Source of the DNA: RBG-16-34-14 sp963727535
Lineage (GTDB): Bacteria; Bacteroidota; Ignavibacteria; Ignavibacteriales; Ignavibacteriaceae
DNA: 64,000 nt
Assembly (NCBI GenBank): GCA_963727535.1
Contig: CAVSGR010000006.1
Location: 1-64,000 of the forward strand
Direction: 5' to 3'
Shown here: piece after piece, positions 1 to 11,568 of the stretch
Numbering within the stretch: the first letter of the stretch is position 1
Layout: every line of letters begins with the position of its first letter
Program-made: the position numbers and the translations under genes
The notes under the pieces: generated by a model
Databases searched by the model: none
What the model saw: only the letters and a program-made list of their open reading frames with translations
Told to the model about the DNA's origin: nothing

Positions 1-116
1 TACCTGGCCAGCCTGCAGGCGTCCACGAATACGCCGTGAGATTTCAGGTCGAGTTCTTCATCGGTCTCGATAATGGTCACGCTTCCGGTCGATGTATGAA
101 TCGTTGACAGCTTCAT
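1..116 (-). CDS. Partial hypothetical protein, N-terminus only
   Basis: An ATG at 116-114 on the minus strand has a Shine-Dalgarno-like GGAGGT about 8 nt upstream. It opens a frame that runs off the left edge of the window, so about 38 residues are visible (begins MKLSTIHTSTGS). No motif or family is recognised. Its GC-rich codon use matches the ISL3 transposase next door and differs from everything after 2.4 kb. The ribosome binding site and uninterrupted frame support a real gene, but function cannot be given. Confidence 0.5.
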   Translation of the reverse strand, partial: MKLSTIHTSTGSVTIIETDEELDLKSHGVFVDACRLAR

Positions 117-414
117 TGCTAGTACCTCCAGCAGATCGGCGTCGCCGTGTGCCGCTGGAGCCGTTCATAGAAGGGCAGCGTCACATAGCGTCCGTTGCAG
201 AATGATTGCGTACTGCTACAAATCTCCAGTCCGGACACCGGTTGATCGTCGTCAACTGCCTGGTCAGGAAGGGCTGACTGCAGTCCGTGATTACAGATGT
301 CCGTCTTCAGTACATCGAATACATGCGGTGTTCATCAGGGGAACGATTTTGTCGTTCCTGACCGGCGAGCCTACCTTATCTGACCCGCAGTAATCTGGCT
401 ATTGTGGAAAACCC
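117..414. other. Non-coding stretch ending at a possible IS terminus
   Basis: No convincing gene is seen. A 63-codon frame at 202-393 on the plus strand lacks family features and a ribosome binding site. Just outside the transposase stop, at about 394-414, lies GGCTATTGTGGAAAACCCTC. Its reverse complement begins GAGGGTTTTCCACAATAG, which resembles the G-rich ends of ISL3-family elements. A matching inverted copy was not found upstream of the transposase, so the element's other end is missing, diverged or not recognised. Confidence 0.3.
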
Positions 415-1704
415 TCATTTAGTACATCTGCATGTAATGAATTTGGCTTCGTCAGTAGAATTCATGGGCCAGTTCAGGCTCAGGCAACTTTCCAAGCGCA
501 TGATATAAAGCCATTCCAGTATTTTTGGAGACCTGAATCCATAGGATTTTCTCATGGTCAGTTTGGCCTTGTTGTTCAAGCCTTCAACAATGCCACTGGA
601 AAAGCGCTTTTTTGCCTTGAACCAGTTCACTATCAACTCACGATGAGAACGTAGTGTGCGTGCTACTTTTTTCATCGGTTCGATCCTGGAATATATCGCC
701 TGCTGACACCACTGATCAAGGAACTTCCCTGCCCATGTCGGTGATGTGTACTCCCAGAATTGCTGGAAATCCTCTTTCAGCAGATAGGCCCGTACGGTTC
801 GCAGATTGTAGTTCAGAAGATCCCGTAGGCGACCCTTCTCTGGTTGCTTCAGATTGCCTTTGCGTTTGAGCAGTAGCCAGCGCGTCTTTTTCAGAACGGG
901 CTCATAGCCTTCCCGCTTCATCCGCCGCGCCTCCTGGGCGCGTACTTCATTCAAGGCATCGTTCATCTTGGCCACGATGTGAAAGCGGTCAAGGATATGC
1001 AGCGCCTGAGAACACCGCTCTCGAATCACCCGAAGATAGGGCTTCCACATATCCGAGCAAACAAATTCAATGCGTGAACTGCGCTCTTTACCCAGCAGAT
1101 CAAAAAACCGCCGGAACGTCTTCATGGTTCGTTCACGTCCTGTCCACAACAGGCGTACCCTGCCCGCATCGATCTGGTAGACCAGCGTGAGGTAGTTGTG
1201 CCCCTTGCTATACTGGATCTCATCCACGCCAATGGCCGTTATCCCTTCAAGGGAGCGATGCTCAAGACCCCACTGCACCACCCATTCAACCGCGTGGTAT
1301 ACCTGCTCCCAGGAGGTGTGGAATGCCGTTGACACTTCCCGCCAGGATAACCTCCTGGCCCAGCGGGAAAGCAACAGCAGGTACGCCTTGGTCAGGTGGT
1401 GCTTCCCGTCTGCCCAGGGGATCTCTTCGGCTACGATGCCACACGCCGGGCAATCCACTCGGCGCCGGGCGTAGACCAGAAAAACCGGAAACCCCCACAG
1501 CGGGATGAACTCGAAGCGCCGCTCCGGTAGATGGTCATAGCCTGCACAGCGCACTCCGCAGCCAGAACACCGGGCGCGACTCCCTGTGCGTGGCCTGACA
1601 CCTACCTCTATGCTCTGCCGGCCCCGATGCCGCACAAACCGCGACTGCCCGTAGACAAAGCCTTTGAACCGATAGCATTGATTGAGTATCGTGGTCAGCA
1701 GCAT
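415..1704 (-). CDS. ISL3-family transposase
   Basis: A 429-residue DDE transposase that would move its own insertion sequence by cut-and-paste. An N-terminal zinc-binding region carries CSGCGVRC near residues 46-53 and a CPAC pair near 85-88, followed by a helix-turn-helix-like segment. The catalytic core shows GVDEIQYSKGHNY (first Asp), VCSDMWKPY (second Asp) and GIVEGLNNKAK (Glu), the ISL3 pattern. Length is normal for the family and the frame is intact, so it could be active. Codon use is GC-rich, unlike genes after 2.4 kb. The gene starts 30 bp from a divergent ORF. Confidence 0.93.
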   Translation of the reverse strand: MLLTTILNQCYRFKGFVYGQSRFVRHRGRQSIEVGVRPRTGSRARCSGCGVRCAGYDHLPERRFEFIPLWGFPVFLVYARRRVDCPACGIVAEEIPWADGKHHLTKAYLLLLSRWARRLSWREVSTAFHTSWEQVYHAVEWVVQWGLEHRSLEGITAIGVDEIQYSKGHNYLTLVYQIDAGRVRLLWTGRERTMKTFRRFFDLLGKERSSRIEFVCSDMWKPYLRVIRERCSQALHILDRFHIVAKMNDALNEVRAQEARRMKREGYEPVLKKTRWLLLKRKGNLKQPEKGRLRDLLNYNLRTVRAYLLKEDFQQFWEYTSPTWAGKFLDQWCQQAIYSRIEPMKKVARTLRSHRELIVNWFKAKKRFSSGIVEGLNNKAKLTMRKSYGFRSPKILEWLYIMRLESCLSLNWPMNSTDEAKFITCRCTK

Positions 1705-1734
1705 GGCCCCCCCTCCAGCACCGGATGAACGCCC

Positions 1735-2151
1735 ATGAGCAAGTCTACGCCTGCTGAGAAATTATCCGCCGAGTCCTCCTCATCCCCTGAGGTATTGGCT
1801 TATGTCCCGGATCTCGATGCATGGCCCGATAGCTGGATGATCGACACACCGGACCGGAGCATGGGAAAAGCCATTGTCACCGTCCTGACGCCCTTTATCG
1901 AGCACCTGATCAAGCAGGGCCTTACCAAACGCACCCTCAAACGCCATGTGGATAACCTCTGGGCCTTGGGCGGAGAGATTGTCACTGGCATCAACTGGGA
2001 TGAGTCGCTACGCAAACTCTCCGCCAAAGATCTGGTGATCAATGCCATTGATGAGGAAGGCGGACCGTTGCTACGTAACCCACTTGATCCCGAAGATCAG
2101 AAACCCTTTGACAGCACCTGTAAAAAACTCTACAAATTTCTCATGTCTTAG
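1735..2151 (+). CDS. Conserved hypothetical protein beside the ISL3 transposase
   Basis: A 138-residue protein divergently oriented from the transposase, with 30 bp between the two start codons. It contains DLDAWPDSWMID near the N-terminus and a basic stretch LTKRTLKRHVDNLWALGGEI in the middle. I recall similar small proteins of unknown function in proteobacterial genomes and plasmids, but cannot name a domain. No signal peptide or membrane segment is present. It may be a passenger of the insertion element or a host gene next to the insertion. The GC-rich composition ties it to the left segment. Confidence 0.65.
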   Translation: MSKSTPAEKLSAESSSSPEVLAYVPDLDAWPDSWMIDTPDRSMGKAIVTVLTPFIEHLIKQGLTKRTLKRHVDNLWALGGEIVTGINWDESLRKLSAKDLVINAIDEEGGPLLRNPLDPEDQKPFDSTCKKLYKFLMS

Positions 2152-3119
<968 letters not shown>

Positions 3120-3129
3120 CTTAATCTAA

Positions 3130-3731
3130 TCACTTTATTCCCTCGACTATAACGGAATTTTCCGTACGTGTAGATATTTCAATGTTCTTAATATCTGTAA
3201 TTAAACTATCAAATCCCCTTTTTTCTTCCGCCTTAAAACCGATCGATTTTAATGTGTTAATTAATGATGGCGTAGCATACATACACTTATGAGGGAAAGA
3301 AATAAACGGCATTAAAATTTTTCTAATAAAACTTTCTGACGATGGATAAAGAACAAGTAAATTTTCAACAAAAAAATCAGCTCTCATTTTACCTTCCAAA
3401 TATTCTAATGTAAAGGCTTTCAAATCCGGAACAATAATTCTGATTATACCACCTGTTTTCAGAACACGATGACACTCTTTAAAAAATTAACCCATCTTCT
3501 TTGAAAATGCTCCAGAGTATGAGATGAATATACTACATCAATACTTTCTGTATCCCAGGGGAAAGGTTTAAGGAGGTTATGAATTATTATTTTCCCATCC
3601 CATTTAATATTCGTTAATCCAAGTTTATTAACTATTGGCATCTTTGCAAGTTTAGCTCCCCAGGCATAATCTACATTTAGACACCCATCGGGAGTTTTAT
3701 CTCCACAACCTAGATTTAATTTTTTTTCCAT
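3130..3731 (-). CDS. SAM-dependent methyltransferase (class I), frameshifted
   Basis: The N-terminal half reads MEKKLNLGCGDKTPDGCLNV, the glycine-rich SAM-binding motif I of small class I methyltransferases common in polysaccharide clusters, followed by SSHTLEHF. The frame then breaks near 3481-3486 at an A6 run. The next frame continues directly with ECHRVLKTGGIIRIIVPDLK, the expected post-motif strand and loop. Joined, the protein is about 200 residues, normal for the family. It starts 10 bp after the Wzy-like gene and likely modifies a sugar in the same pathway. The homopolymer position favours a sequencing indel. Confidence 0.8.
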
Positions 3732-3740
3732 ATTTTCCTT

Positions 3741-5032
3741 TTAAGCTAGGTTTAATTCAATACTTTTAAGTGGCTCCTTTATACGACAGATCTGTGGTAG
3801 AAATAAAATTTTCATTATAAAACTTAGAAAGACAAAAAACATTAAAAACATAGGATAATCCAGAAAAGCTTCACCTTGCAAGATTTAATATAAATAAAAA
3901 CAATATTGTAAAAGAAATTATCCTAGATTTAGTATGTATTAATCTCGCAAATTTAAAAACACAATACAACCAGAAAATAAAAAACGGGATTCCCCATTCT
4001 ACCATAAAATTTGACATTCCATTTCCATTTCCGACAATAATATATCAACCACACTAGGATTAAATCTATATCTGGTTTTTATGTTTAAACCATTTCCGAA
4101 AATTGGCTGTGCTTTAATATACTCCGAATCAATTATCAGGGAACCAAACCTGCTATTTGAAAAATCACCACTCTGCAAATCAATTGCTTCAGGCGCTTGG
4201 GCGGTATTTTATCTTGTAAAAATGGCAAATTTGTATAAGAAAATAAATTATTAAAAAAAATGACGGGGCAATTACAATTTTACCCCACTTATAATTTTGG
4301 AGTGCATAACATAAAATTATGATACTTAATATTACGATACCTGTAGTGGACATTGTGGTTATAATCCCTATAAAAATCCAAAATGATTCCTTCCGATATT
4401 TTCCGATTTCAAATTTTTTATTTTTTAAAATAATAAAAATAAGAGCTATTAATAAATACCCCGCGAAAGCACCTGGTTCCCAAAACATACCAGAGTTCCT
4501 GATAATCCCATAAGTAAAATCGTAATCCGGGTTATACAATGTGGATGTAAAAATGAAGAATGATTTTAATGGAAAACCATCAGTCTCTAATGGTCACTAT
4601 ACCATAAAATCCAAATTGATTTAAAATAAAAAAGGGGATGCTTATTATTACTAAAAATGTTAATATTTTAATATATACTATTAAGAGATCTATTCTTTTA
4701 TGCTGATAGTAAATAAGAGTCATTAGACCCAGAAAGATTTTTAGTATAATAGCAAAGACACCCGGATAACTTACAAAACCTAAAATAAAATTCTGAGCAA
4801 TGACTATAACCGCAATAAAAAATACTATCCCTATTAGAAAACGAATAAAGTCTTTTTGTAATTTCCAGGCGATTAAATTTAGAGTATAGATTGAAAAGAG
4901 AAAAGTATATATTACCAATAATGGTTTCGAATAACTTTCAGATGTGATAATAGGATTGCCGCTAAAACAGAGCAAGAAAAATAGCGGCAGGTATTCTCTG
5001 AATGAAATATTTAATTTAACTGAACTTTTCAA
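3741..5032 (-). pseudogene. O-antigen ligase/polymerase (Wzy-like), multiply frameshifted
   Basis: A hydrophobic multi-pass protein whose pieces lie in several frames between a TTG start at 5032 and a TAA at 3741. The signature RNSGMFWEPGAFAGYLLIAL and, further on, PIFGNGLNIKTRYRF resemble the periplasmic loop region of O-antigen polymerases and ligases. A later piece reads GMSNFMVEWGIPFFIFW. Breaks fall near 4580, 4195-4250, 4020 and 3880. The start overlaps the stop of the upstream GT9 gene, as in a co-transcribed polysaccharide cluster. Such proteins join repeat units in the periplasmic membrane. Whether the gene works depends on whether the indels are real. Confidence 0.7.
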
Positions 5033-6101
5033 AGCGACCTTATATTTTCATAGTCAATATTACTTACGCATCTGTAATCATCATATATTACAATTCCAAT
5101 TACACTGGAAGCAATCCATTTTCTTATTAAGCCAATTCACATTTTTTACCTCATCCCAGGGAAAGAAACGTCCCCAATGCCCTCCTCCTACTATTGCATA
5201 GGTTTTCTTTTTTAATGCAATGGCAATATGCAAAGGGGCTGATTCGCTAGAGATAACTTCACGCGCACCATTTATAAGTAATATTATATCGTTTAAAGAT
5301 GTTTTCCCACAAAGATTGATAACATTTCGACATATAATATTTAGCTTCTCTTTTTTAGTCCCTCCGCTCTATTATAATCTTCTAATGTGCCGGAAATAAT
5401 TATGCTATCGTCTATCTCTAATTTTTTTATAATTTTTACATAGTCATCTTAGTTAAATTTCTGATTTCACTTGTTGTATATGGAAACAACAAACTATAAT
5501 TTGATGGTATGAACCCGTTATTTAATTCATCAAACTTACCTTTGTAATCAATCCAAAATTCCGGCCAAATTTCTTCTACACTTTTTAGTTCCGCTCCAAG
5601 AAAGTTCAAAAAATCCATATTTGTTTTTGAAATCATGCTGCCATATTTTATCTTTGGTTATGATAAAATATTTGTTAAATACACCACTAATTAAATATTG
5701 TTTCCTTGGGGGGACATTTGTAAGATCGCCTTCTATTCCAATCGTTTCGGTTAAAGAGTAGTTCTTAACAATCCAAGCATCTCCAGTGTAACAGAACGTA
5801 CCGGGCATATTACAATATCATATTTTTGTTCATCATCTATAATAATAGGTAAAACTAATTTTCTAACCCTATTCAAAATTTTTCCAATTTTTGTTTTGCT
5901 GTCTTTAACATACGACAACTCTTTGTAATCAATTAGAGAATCTATAAATGGACAATATTTGAAAAGCGGTATTATATGTTTTTTTAATGCCAACGTAATT
6001 TTATGATCAGGATATAAATTTCTATAATGCTTTAGTGATCCGGAAAATAGAACGCAATCACCGATATTATCAGGGCGAAGTATTAATTTTTTAGACTGCA
6101 T
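5029..6101 (-). pseudogene. Glycosyltransferase family 9 (heptosyltransferase-like), frameshifted
   Basis: The start MQSKKLILRPDNIGDCVLFS carries the GDxxL-like N-terminal motif of GT9 enzymes, which transfer heptose or related sugars. The reading frame changes near 5790, 5600, 5440, 5340 and 5190. The pieces read in order CPVRSVTLE, GDAWIVKNYSLTETIGIEGD, WIDYKGKFDELNNGFIPSNY, DDSIIISGTLEDYNRAEG and SSESAPLHIAI, the last being the conserved nucleotide-sugar site region. The end is RSL then TGA at 5031-5029, overlapping the TTG start of the Wzy-like gene. The family is clear; functionality is not. Confidence 0.75.
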
Positions 6102-6142
6102 CTTCTTAATCCGTTACCACTAATATCTATTATTCATTGCAA

Positions 6143-7090
6143 TTATTTTCGTAAACGCCGGAAATAATTCAGTTCTTCTATACGAGAAAATTCGAATACA
6201 TCTTTGTCTTCTTTATGGAATACACACAAATCACAGTACTTTTTTACCACCACTTCCTGTATAATAAGCATGAATCTCTTCTAATATTTTATTATCCGAT
6301 ACATCACATGATAACAATAAGTCTCCGATATTGTCATAAATAAGAATACCTTGATAACCAATATTTTGCAGTATTGGAAAAATGGATAAACCATCATCAT
6401 ATGCTGTTGAAGGAAATAAGGATCATACTCAAAAAAGAGTACGGGTTTTGAGGTTTCTAAATATTTCAGCCCACCACGAAGTATGATAAGATCGTATCCA
6501 TCTGTATCAATCTTAACCATCTTTGTATGTATAAATTGTGGATACTCCATAACAATAGATTCTAATTTTTTGAATATAACATTGTTACCCTTTCCATCTA
6601 TTAATATATCCACTTCCTAAATATTTCTTTATTTCAGCTAACTTTATTTCATCTTTATCGCTTACGAAAGCTTTGTACGCAAAGACGTCAGGTTTTCCTA
6701 AAATATTTTTTTCAAGTAATGAAAAGAATAGTTCATCACCCTCTATGCATAAAATAGGATAATGCGCCTCGCTCCGTTGTAAAATAACCGTATCACCTAT
6801 ATTTGCACCGATATCAATAAAGGTAAGATCAGGATACTCTTAACATAACGACCGATACGAGCAGTGTTATGAGAATAGTGGGGAATATCTCTTAAAGTTG
6901 ATGGTAAGTTGTGTGTCCAGGGAAGAATAATTCGGTTATTTTTTAAATTAAAATGGACTAGAGGCGACCTCTTGGCTAATATCCAGCGTTCGATAAGACG
7001 AAATATTATGTGAATCACCCTACTAACTAAACCTTTCTTCTCAGAAAGCAATAATTTGTCATATATATATTGGTAGAATTTAGTTTTCAT
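6143..7090 (-). pseudogene. FkbM family methyltransferase, frameshifted
   Basis: The gene begins MKTKFYQYIYDKLLLSEKKG. The frame breaks near 6840, after which TFIDIGANIGDTVILQR gives the SAM-binding motif. A second break lies near 6600-6615, then IDTDGYDLIILRGGLKYLE, the diagnostic FkbM motif. Two more breaks near 6395 and 6250 lead to an end in YFRRLRK then TAA at 6145-6143. Repaired length is about 315 residues, normal for the family. FkbM enzymes O-methylate sugars or lipids, fitting a role in tailoring the cluster's polysaccharide. Confidence 0.75.
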
Positions 7091-7161
7091 TTGATCTATG
7101 CCAGGTATTATTATAGTGAAATATGTTTGACTTCATAACGGGAATTTTTACAATTCTTTTA

Positions 7162-8571
7162 CTATCTATTCCAGATTCCTTCTGCATTACCTTTAAGTAT
7201 TTTTATTGATTGAATCGGTGCGAAAACAGACCCAACAAATATTGAAACGCAGGTACCCAATATTACTCCTGCACTTCCCATATTCAGTGTTTTTGCGAAA
7301 AGTATCGATACAGGAATATTAATGATCATCGCAAAAATAGCATAGTACATTTGTAATTTTATTTTACCGACACCATTAATAAAAGTAGGCAAAGATATTA
7401 TTCCAGGTGCTAATAATTGCAAAAAGTCCCATAAACGCAGAAAGCAAATATGGTATTATAACTTTATTGCCAACCCACATTAGATAAAAATAATTTGATA
7501 CAACAAGTAGAAAAACCACCCCGACAACAAACAATACCCAAATTTTAATTAATTTCTTCATTGAACTTTTTATCCAACCTATATCATTTTTGGCGTATGC
7601 TTCGGTAGATGCCGACCAAAAGGGTGTAATAATAATTGAAAAAATCATTATGGGAATTCCAAAATATTTAAAAGCAAGGTTGTAGGGTGTAACCTCAGAA
7701 GGTCCAAATATTTGAGTAATAATTATATTGTCTGTAGAAAAAATTATAATAAATGCAATTTGTAATATGAAAAATTTTACTCCCAATCCTACTAAATCTT
7801 TGAAATACCTAAAATCGACATACCTGTATGAGGGTCTGCAATATTTATAATCCTTATTGTAAAAAATAAAAGAAGCAATTAATAAAACAATTACAGGCGT
7901 AACACTTAATGCAGTTCCTAAATAAAGCAAAGAACCGTTAGTCGTTTTAGTTAGTATAAAAATAATTATTAAAGAGAAAAAACCAGATATTACATCAAAA
8001 CTTGCGGTAATAGCAGGCTTTTGGTCTGCGGTAAGAACTGTGCCTATCAATTGAAAAATAAATTTTAAACAAAAAAATGTAAAAACAATTAAAACCAGCT
8101 TGCTTAATCCATTTCCCATTTCCGAAGGTGTATTTAATATTTTTGTCCAATTCAACAGCGGATTCAATATAATAAAAACAATAAATAAACTGCGCCAATA
8201 ATTATCAAAAATGCCGCATAGGTTGTGCTTAAATAACTTCTTGCTAATTCATTTTGATTTTTTGCAGTAGCCTCTGCAAGCTTATTACGTAATCCATTAC
8301 CAAGTCCAATATCAAAAAAATTTAGCCAGCCTAAAACAGAGCTTAGTGTCAACCAGATTCCATATCCTGTTACATCAATATAATTTAAAGTTAAAGGTAC
8401 CAGTAAAAAAGTAATAAAAACACTTACACCCTTTAATCCAAAGGAAACAATAATATTTTTTTTTGCTTTTACACTTCGTTCATTACCCTTAGTAAAATAG
8501 TTTTTGGTTTTATTTAGATAGACAGTAAAAAAAGACATAAGTTGAGCGAAGTTCTGATGTATTTTTGCCAA
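7162..8571 (-). CDS. Wzx-like lipid-linked oligosaccharide flippase, two compensating frameshifts
   Basis: A multi-pass membrane protein of about 470 residues in the polysaccharide transporter (MOP) superfamily. The N-terminal part reads KNIIVSFGLKGVSVFITFLL followed by VTGYGIWLTLSSVLGWLNFF and DIGLGNGLRNKLAEA, hallmark Wzx sequence. The frame shifts near 8165 and back near 7400, so the first and last parts are in the same frame and total length is a multiple of three. The middle carries STDNIIITQIFGPSEV. It would flip undecaprenyl-linked repeat units across the inner membrane for the Wzy-like protein encoded downstream. Confidence 0.8.
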
Positions 8572-8828
8572 GTTATTAATAGTTAATGTTTAAGTAAGTT
8601 CCCATAATTAACCTCTGTGCGTACAATAAAAGAAATGTGGTGTAATTCAATATTAATAATTTTTATAATCAAGTTAACTAAATGAATTTATTAAAAACAG
8701 AAAAACTAACTATGCCCGGAAGCGGCCGGAGATTGCATGATACTAATTAATTCCATTCGTCTGATTAATATATTCCAAACGTTATTAGTTAGAAAATGTG
8801 AACAATCTACGAAGAAATTTTTTGATTT

Positions 8829-9575
8829 TTAATTTAAACTTAAAAATATATACTCCATTCCAAATTGTTGGGTAATATATTTTTGCTCCCTGTTCTCTAA
8901 GTACAGAGTAAATGTTGTCGATAAATTTCTCATTGCCGGTACTGTTTTGGTACCGGAATAAATTCTAAATGCTGAATGTGGTTTATCTTCCGTATAAACA
9001 ATTTCCCCCTGTGTCAATAATTTCAGCCATAGATCCAAATCCATACAATAATGATTTTTTATATTCAAGTACCCAACCTCTTTAACAAAATCCAGATTAT
9101 AAAAAGAGCCGGGTTGAGCAACATCGTAGTTCTTAAATATTAAATGTCTTCTATCCGGTATTTTAAGCCAGTATGTTTTGATTAACCCTCCAGATTCATC
9201 GATCATGTCATTAAAGCTATGATAATATATAGCCGCGTTTTTTTTAAACTCATATAGCTCAACAATTTTTTCCACACAATCAGGATATAAAATATCATCA
9301 GAGTTTATCCAACCTACCAACTCACCTTTTGCGAGTTTAAATCCCTTATTTATCGCATCCGCCTGACCTTTATCTTTCTCGTGGATAATAATATCTATCT
9401 GAGTTTTGAACTTTTCTACAATCTGCATTGTATTATCGGTTGAGCCCCCATCCACAAGTATATATTCTATAGGTGAGTAAGTTTGGTTAAGTACACTTTT
9501 AATTGTTTCCTCTACAAATCTCCCTTGATTAAAAGAGGGGGTAACAATAGTGACAAGTAGATTATCACTTAACAT
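8829..9575 (-). CDS. GT2 family glycosyltransferase (WcaA-like)
   Basis: An intact 248-residue cytoplasmic glycosyltransferase with GT-A fold motifs: VTIVTPSFNQGRFVEETIKS at the N-terminus, YILVDGGSTDNT around residue 40, KGQADAINKGF, and the DxD-type metal and nucleotide-sugar site as WINSDDILYP around residue 90. The downstream stretch DLDLWLKLLTQGE matches the acceptor region of this subgroup. It is the only gene between 2.4 and 9.6 kb with no break. A 257-bp gap without a gene separates it from the flippase, and the Wzz-like gene ends 62 bp upstream. It probably adds one sugar of the repeat unit. Confidence 0.9.
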   Translation of the reverse strand: MLSDNLLVTIVTPSFNQGRFVEETIKSVLNQTYSPIEYILVDGGSTDNTMQIVEKFKTQIDIIIHEKDKGQADAINKGFKLAKGELVGWINSDDILYPDCVEKIVELYEFKKNAAIYYHSFNDMIDESGGLIKTYWLKIPDRRHLIFKNYDVAQPGSFYNLDFVKEVGYLNIKNHYCMDLDLWLKLLTQGEIVYTEDKPHSAFRIYSGTKTVPAMRNLSTTFTLYLENREQKYITQQFGMEYIFLSLN

Positions 9576-9636
9576 AAGCTCTATTAAAATAAATGGATAT
9601 GATAAGAAATGTTAAGTTTTTTATCTTTTCTTACAT

Positions 9637-10703
9637 CTACGTCTTATAAACACTTGCTAAAAACCTTAGAAAATCAGCTCTTAACATTTTAAAATATTTC
9701 ATACATTCATTTTTATACAAAAAGTAAGCGCCTGTTATTAAAACAGAGAAGAACATAATTACGATCAGCCAGATCCGTTCTTCTTGGTCCGGCTTTTTTA
9801 ACAGGACTTTTCGCAAACTCTTTTACATTCAGAACAGGTGCATCTTTTATCTCGTCTATCTTTGCTATTTCAAGCTGCTTGGTCAGCTCGACATAGACAG
9901 TCTGCAGAATTTCCACGTTGCGCATAAGCCTTGACTGTTCCAATAAGTAAATTAGGAGATTGAGAAGTGATCCTGTTATCTTCCCTGAAGTTCTTCAGCA
10001 TATTCTCAGCTATATTCAAAGAATCTTTTACCTGCTTCGTTCTTTTCTCGAGGTAGAAACTTTGTTCAGATGCATTCGATTTACGCTGCGTGCGGATGTA
10101 GCGGTCCAGTGCCTTAACTAAGTTATTTGCTACATCTGCGGATAACTGTGCTTCGGGCATCGTTACTGTAACGGTGAGTATTTTTGTCATTCTATCAATG
10201 TTGGTAGAGATCCTGGCTTTGGTCAGGTTTTTATAAAGCTTAAGGAAATTTTCCCTTTTTTGAATTTCCGGATTCTTGTCGGAGCTTTCTACTTCAAAGT
10301 ACTGGATCAAATTAACCGGATCGGGATATTCTTCGGTTTTATATTTTGCATAGATAACATCCCGCAGTACAGTTTCACTCGAAATTAAGTTCTGGTAAAT
10401 CTCGGTAGGGGCAGCTTCGCCTACATTTACACCGGCGATGGATGCAAGTCCGCTAAGCTGGCTCAACATAGAGGATTTATTGCCATATTCCGGCAATATC
10501 GTAACTGTACTTTCATAATAGGGTTTTGCTAAAAAGAGGAGGTAGGCAAGAGCGAGAATTAATACGACAGAGTTTACAATTAAGAGTTTTTTTCTTACAG
10601 CCCATAACCGTTCTTTATACGGTTTTATTTTTTCAACAAAGTCTTTCAACTTTTCTTCGAATGAGCGGGTGTCTTCTGGTTCTGAATTTGTTTTATCGGG
10701 CAT
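9637..10703 (-). CDS. Wzz/chain-length determinant (PCP) protein, two frameshifts
   Basis: An inner-membrane polysaccharide co-polymerase. After about 40 cytoplasmic residues comes TM1 (LLIVNSVVLILALAYLLFLA) and the Wzz domain (YYESTVTILPEYGNKSSM). A long helical periplasmic region follows (YLEKRTKQVKDSLNIAENML). The frame shifts near 9945, giving EQSRLMRNVEILQTVYVELT, and again near 9783, restoring TM2 (IMFFSVLITGAYFLYK) and a short tail to TAG at 9639-9637. Such proteins set polymer length with Wzy and the SLBB export protein encoded upstream. No tyrosine kinase domain is attached. Confidence 0.82.
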
Positions 10704-10915
10704 TTAAGGTTTTAGTAATTATTAATAATTAGTTAGTGAATTTACGCAAAAGACCGTACAATATAGCCCCGCCCTTCAGGGCGGGGAAACAAGAACCCCT
10801 ACCAAATCAAGGGCTTTAGCCCATTAAAGCCTTTATATTTGGGCTAAAGCCCGTAATTTCTTGGGAGCTCATTAGACCCCGCCATAAATGGCGGGGCTAT
10901 TCAAATAAAATTTAC
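10704..10915. repeat. Palindromic repeat cluster (GCCCCGCC and GGGCTxxAGCCC types)
   Basis: Several short inverted repeats lie between the SLBB gene and the Wzz-like gene. CCCGCCCTTCAGGGCGGGG is at about 10769-10787. GGGCTTTAGCCC and GGGCTAAAGCCC face each other at about 10809 and 10840. CCCCGCCATAAATGGCGGGG is near 10878. The same motifs recur at 15140, 15175, 18365, 18430 and 18465. They look like REP-type elements able to form stem-loops in transcripts. No gene is seen here. Confidence 0.7.
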
Positions 10916-10964
10916 TCCTTCAGTTAATTACTGTTTCTTTCAAGAGATTGTTCATTACATTCAG

Positions 10965-11410
10965 AATGATCCGCCTTCGCCAAGGCTTCCACCTTCGCCA
11001 AGGCTACGGTGGACAGGTCGGCGGACAAGCAATCACTTGGAACTTATCATACTTCGACTTCGCTCAGTATGACAAACATTCATCCTTCGACTTCGCTCAG
11101 ATGACAGACTTTTAGATTCCGGATTCCGCCTTCACTAAAGCTTCCACCTTCGCCAAGGCTTCCACCTTCGCTAAAGCTACGGTGGACAGGTCGGCGGACA
11201 AGCAATCACTTGGAACTTATCATACTTCGACGGCGCTCAGTATGACAGGCTTCCTAGATTCCGGATTCCGCCTTCACTAAAGCTTCCACCTTCGCCAAGG
11301 CTTCCACCTTCGCTAAAGCTACGGTGGATAGGTCGGCGGACAAGCAATCACTTGGAACTTATCATACTTCGACGCGCTCAGTATGACAGGCTTCCTAGAT
11401 TCCGGAATAA
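10965..11410. repeat. Tandem array of about 142-bp units
   Basis: Two full units start at 11121 and 11263 (both GGATTCCGCCTTCACTAAAG), preceded by a degenerate partial unit from about 10965. Each unit joins a CTTCCACCTTCGCCAAGG block, CTACGGTGGACAGGTCGGCG, CAATCACTTGGAACTTATCA and a CTTCGAC...GCTCAGTATGACA block. The last two blocks are dispersed repeat motifs seen again near 20800-20930 and 43700. No reading frame is conserved. The array lies just downstream of the SLBB gene. Confidence 0.75.
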
Positions 11411-11560
11411 ATCCGGAATGACAACTTCGCTGAAGACTTTCATCCTTCGACAAGTTTACCTGACGTTCGGCAGACAGGCAAGCTCAGTATGACAGACATT
11501 CCTATTTCGACACCCGCTTCGACATAGTCGAAGAGCGAGGCAGGCAAGCTCAGTATGACA
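11411..11560. repeat. Dispersed GCTCAGTATGACA-type repeats
   Basis: A degenerate run of CTTCGACAAG...GCTCAGTATGACA elements, including GTTCGGCAGACAGGCAAGCT. The same short palindromic words occur around 20770-21000 and 43665-43725. The run ends within 10 bp of the SLBB gene stop at 11569. A role in transcription termination or mRNA stability is possible but not shown. Confidence 0.55.
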
Positions 11561-11568
11561 CTACAATG

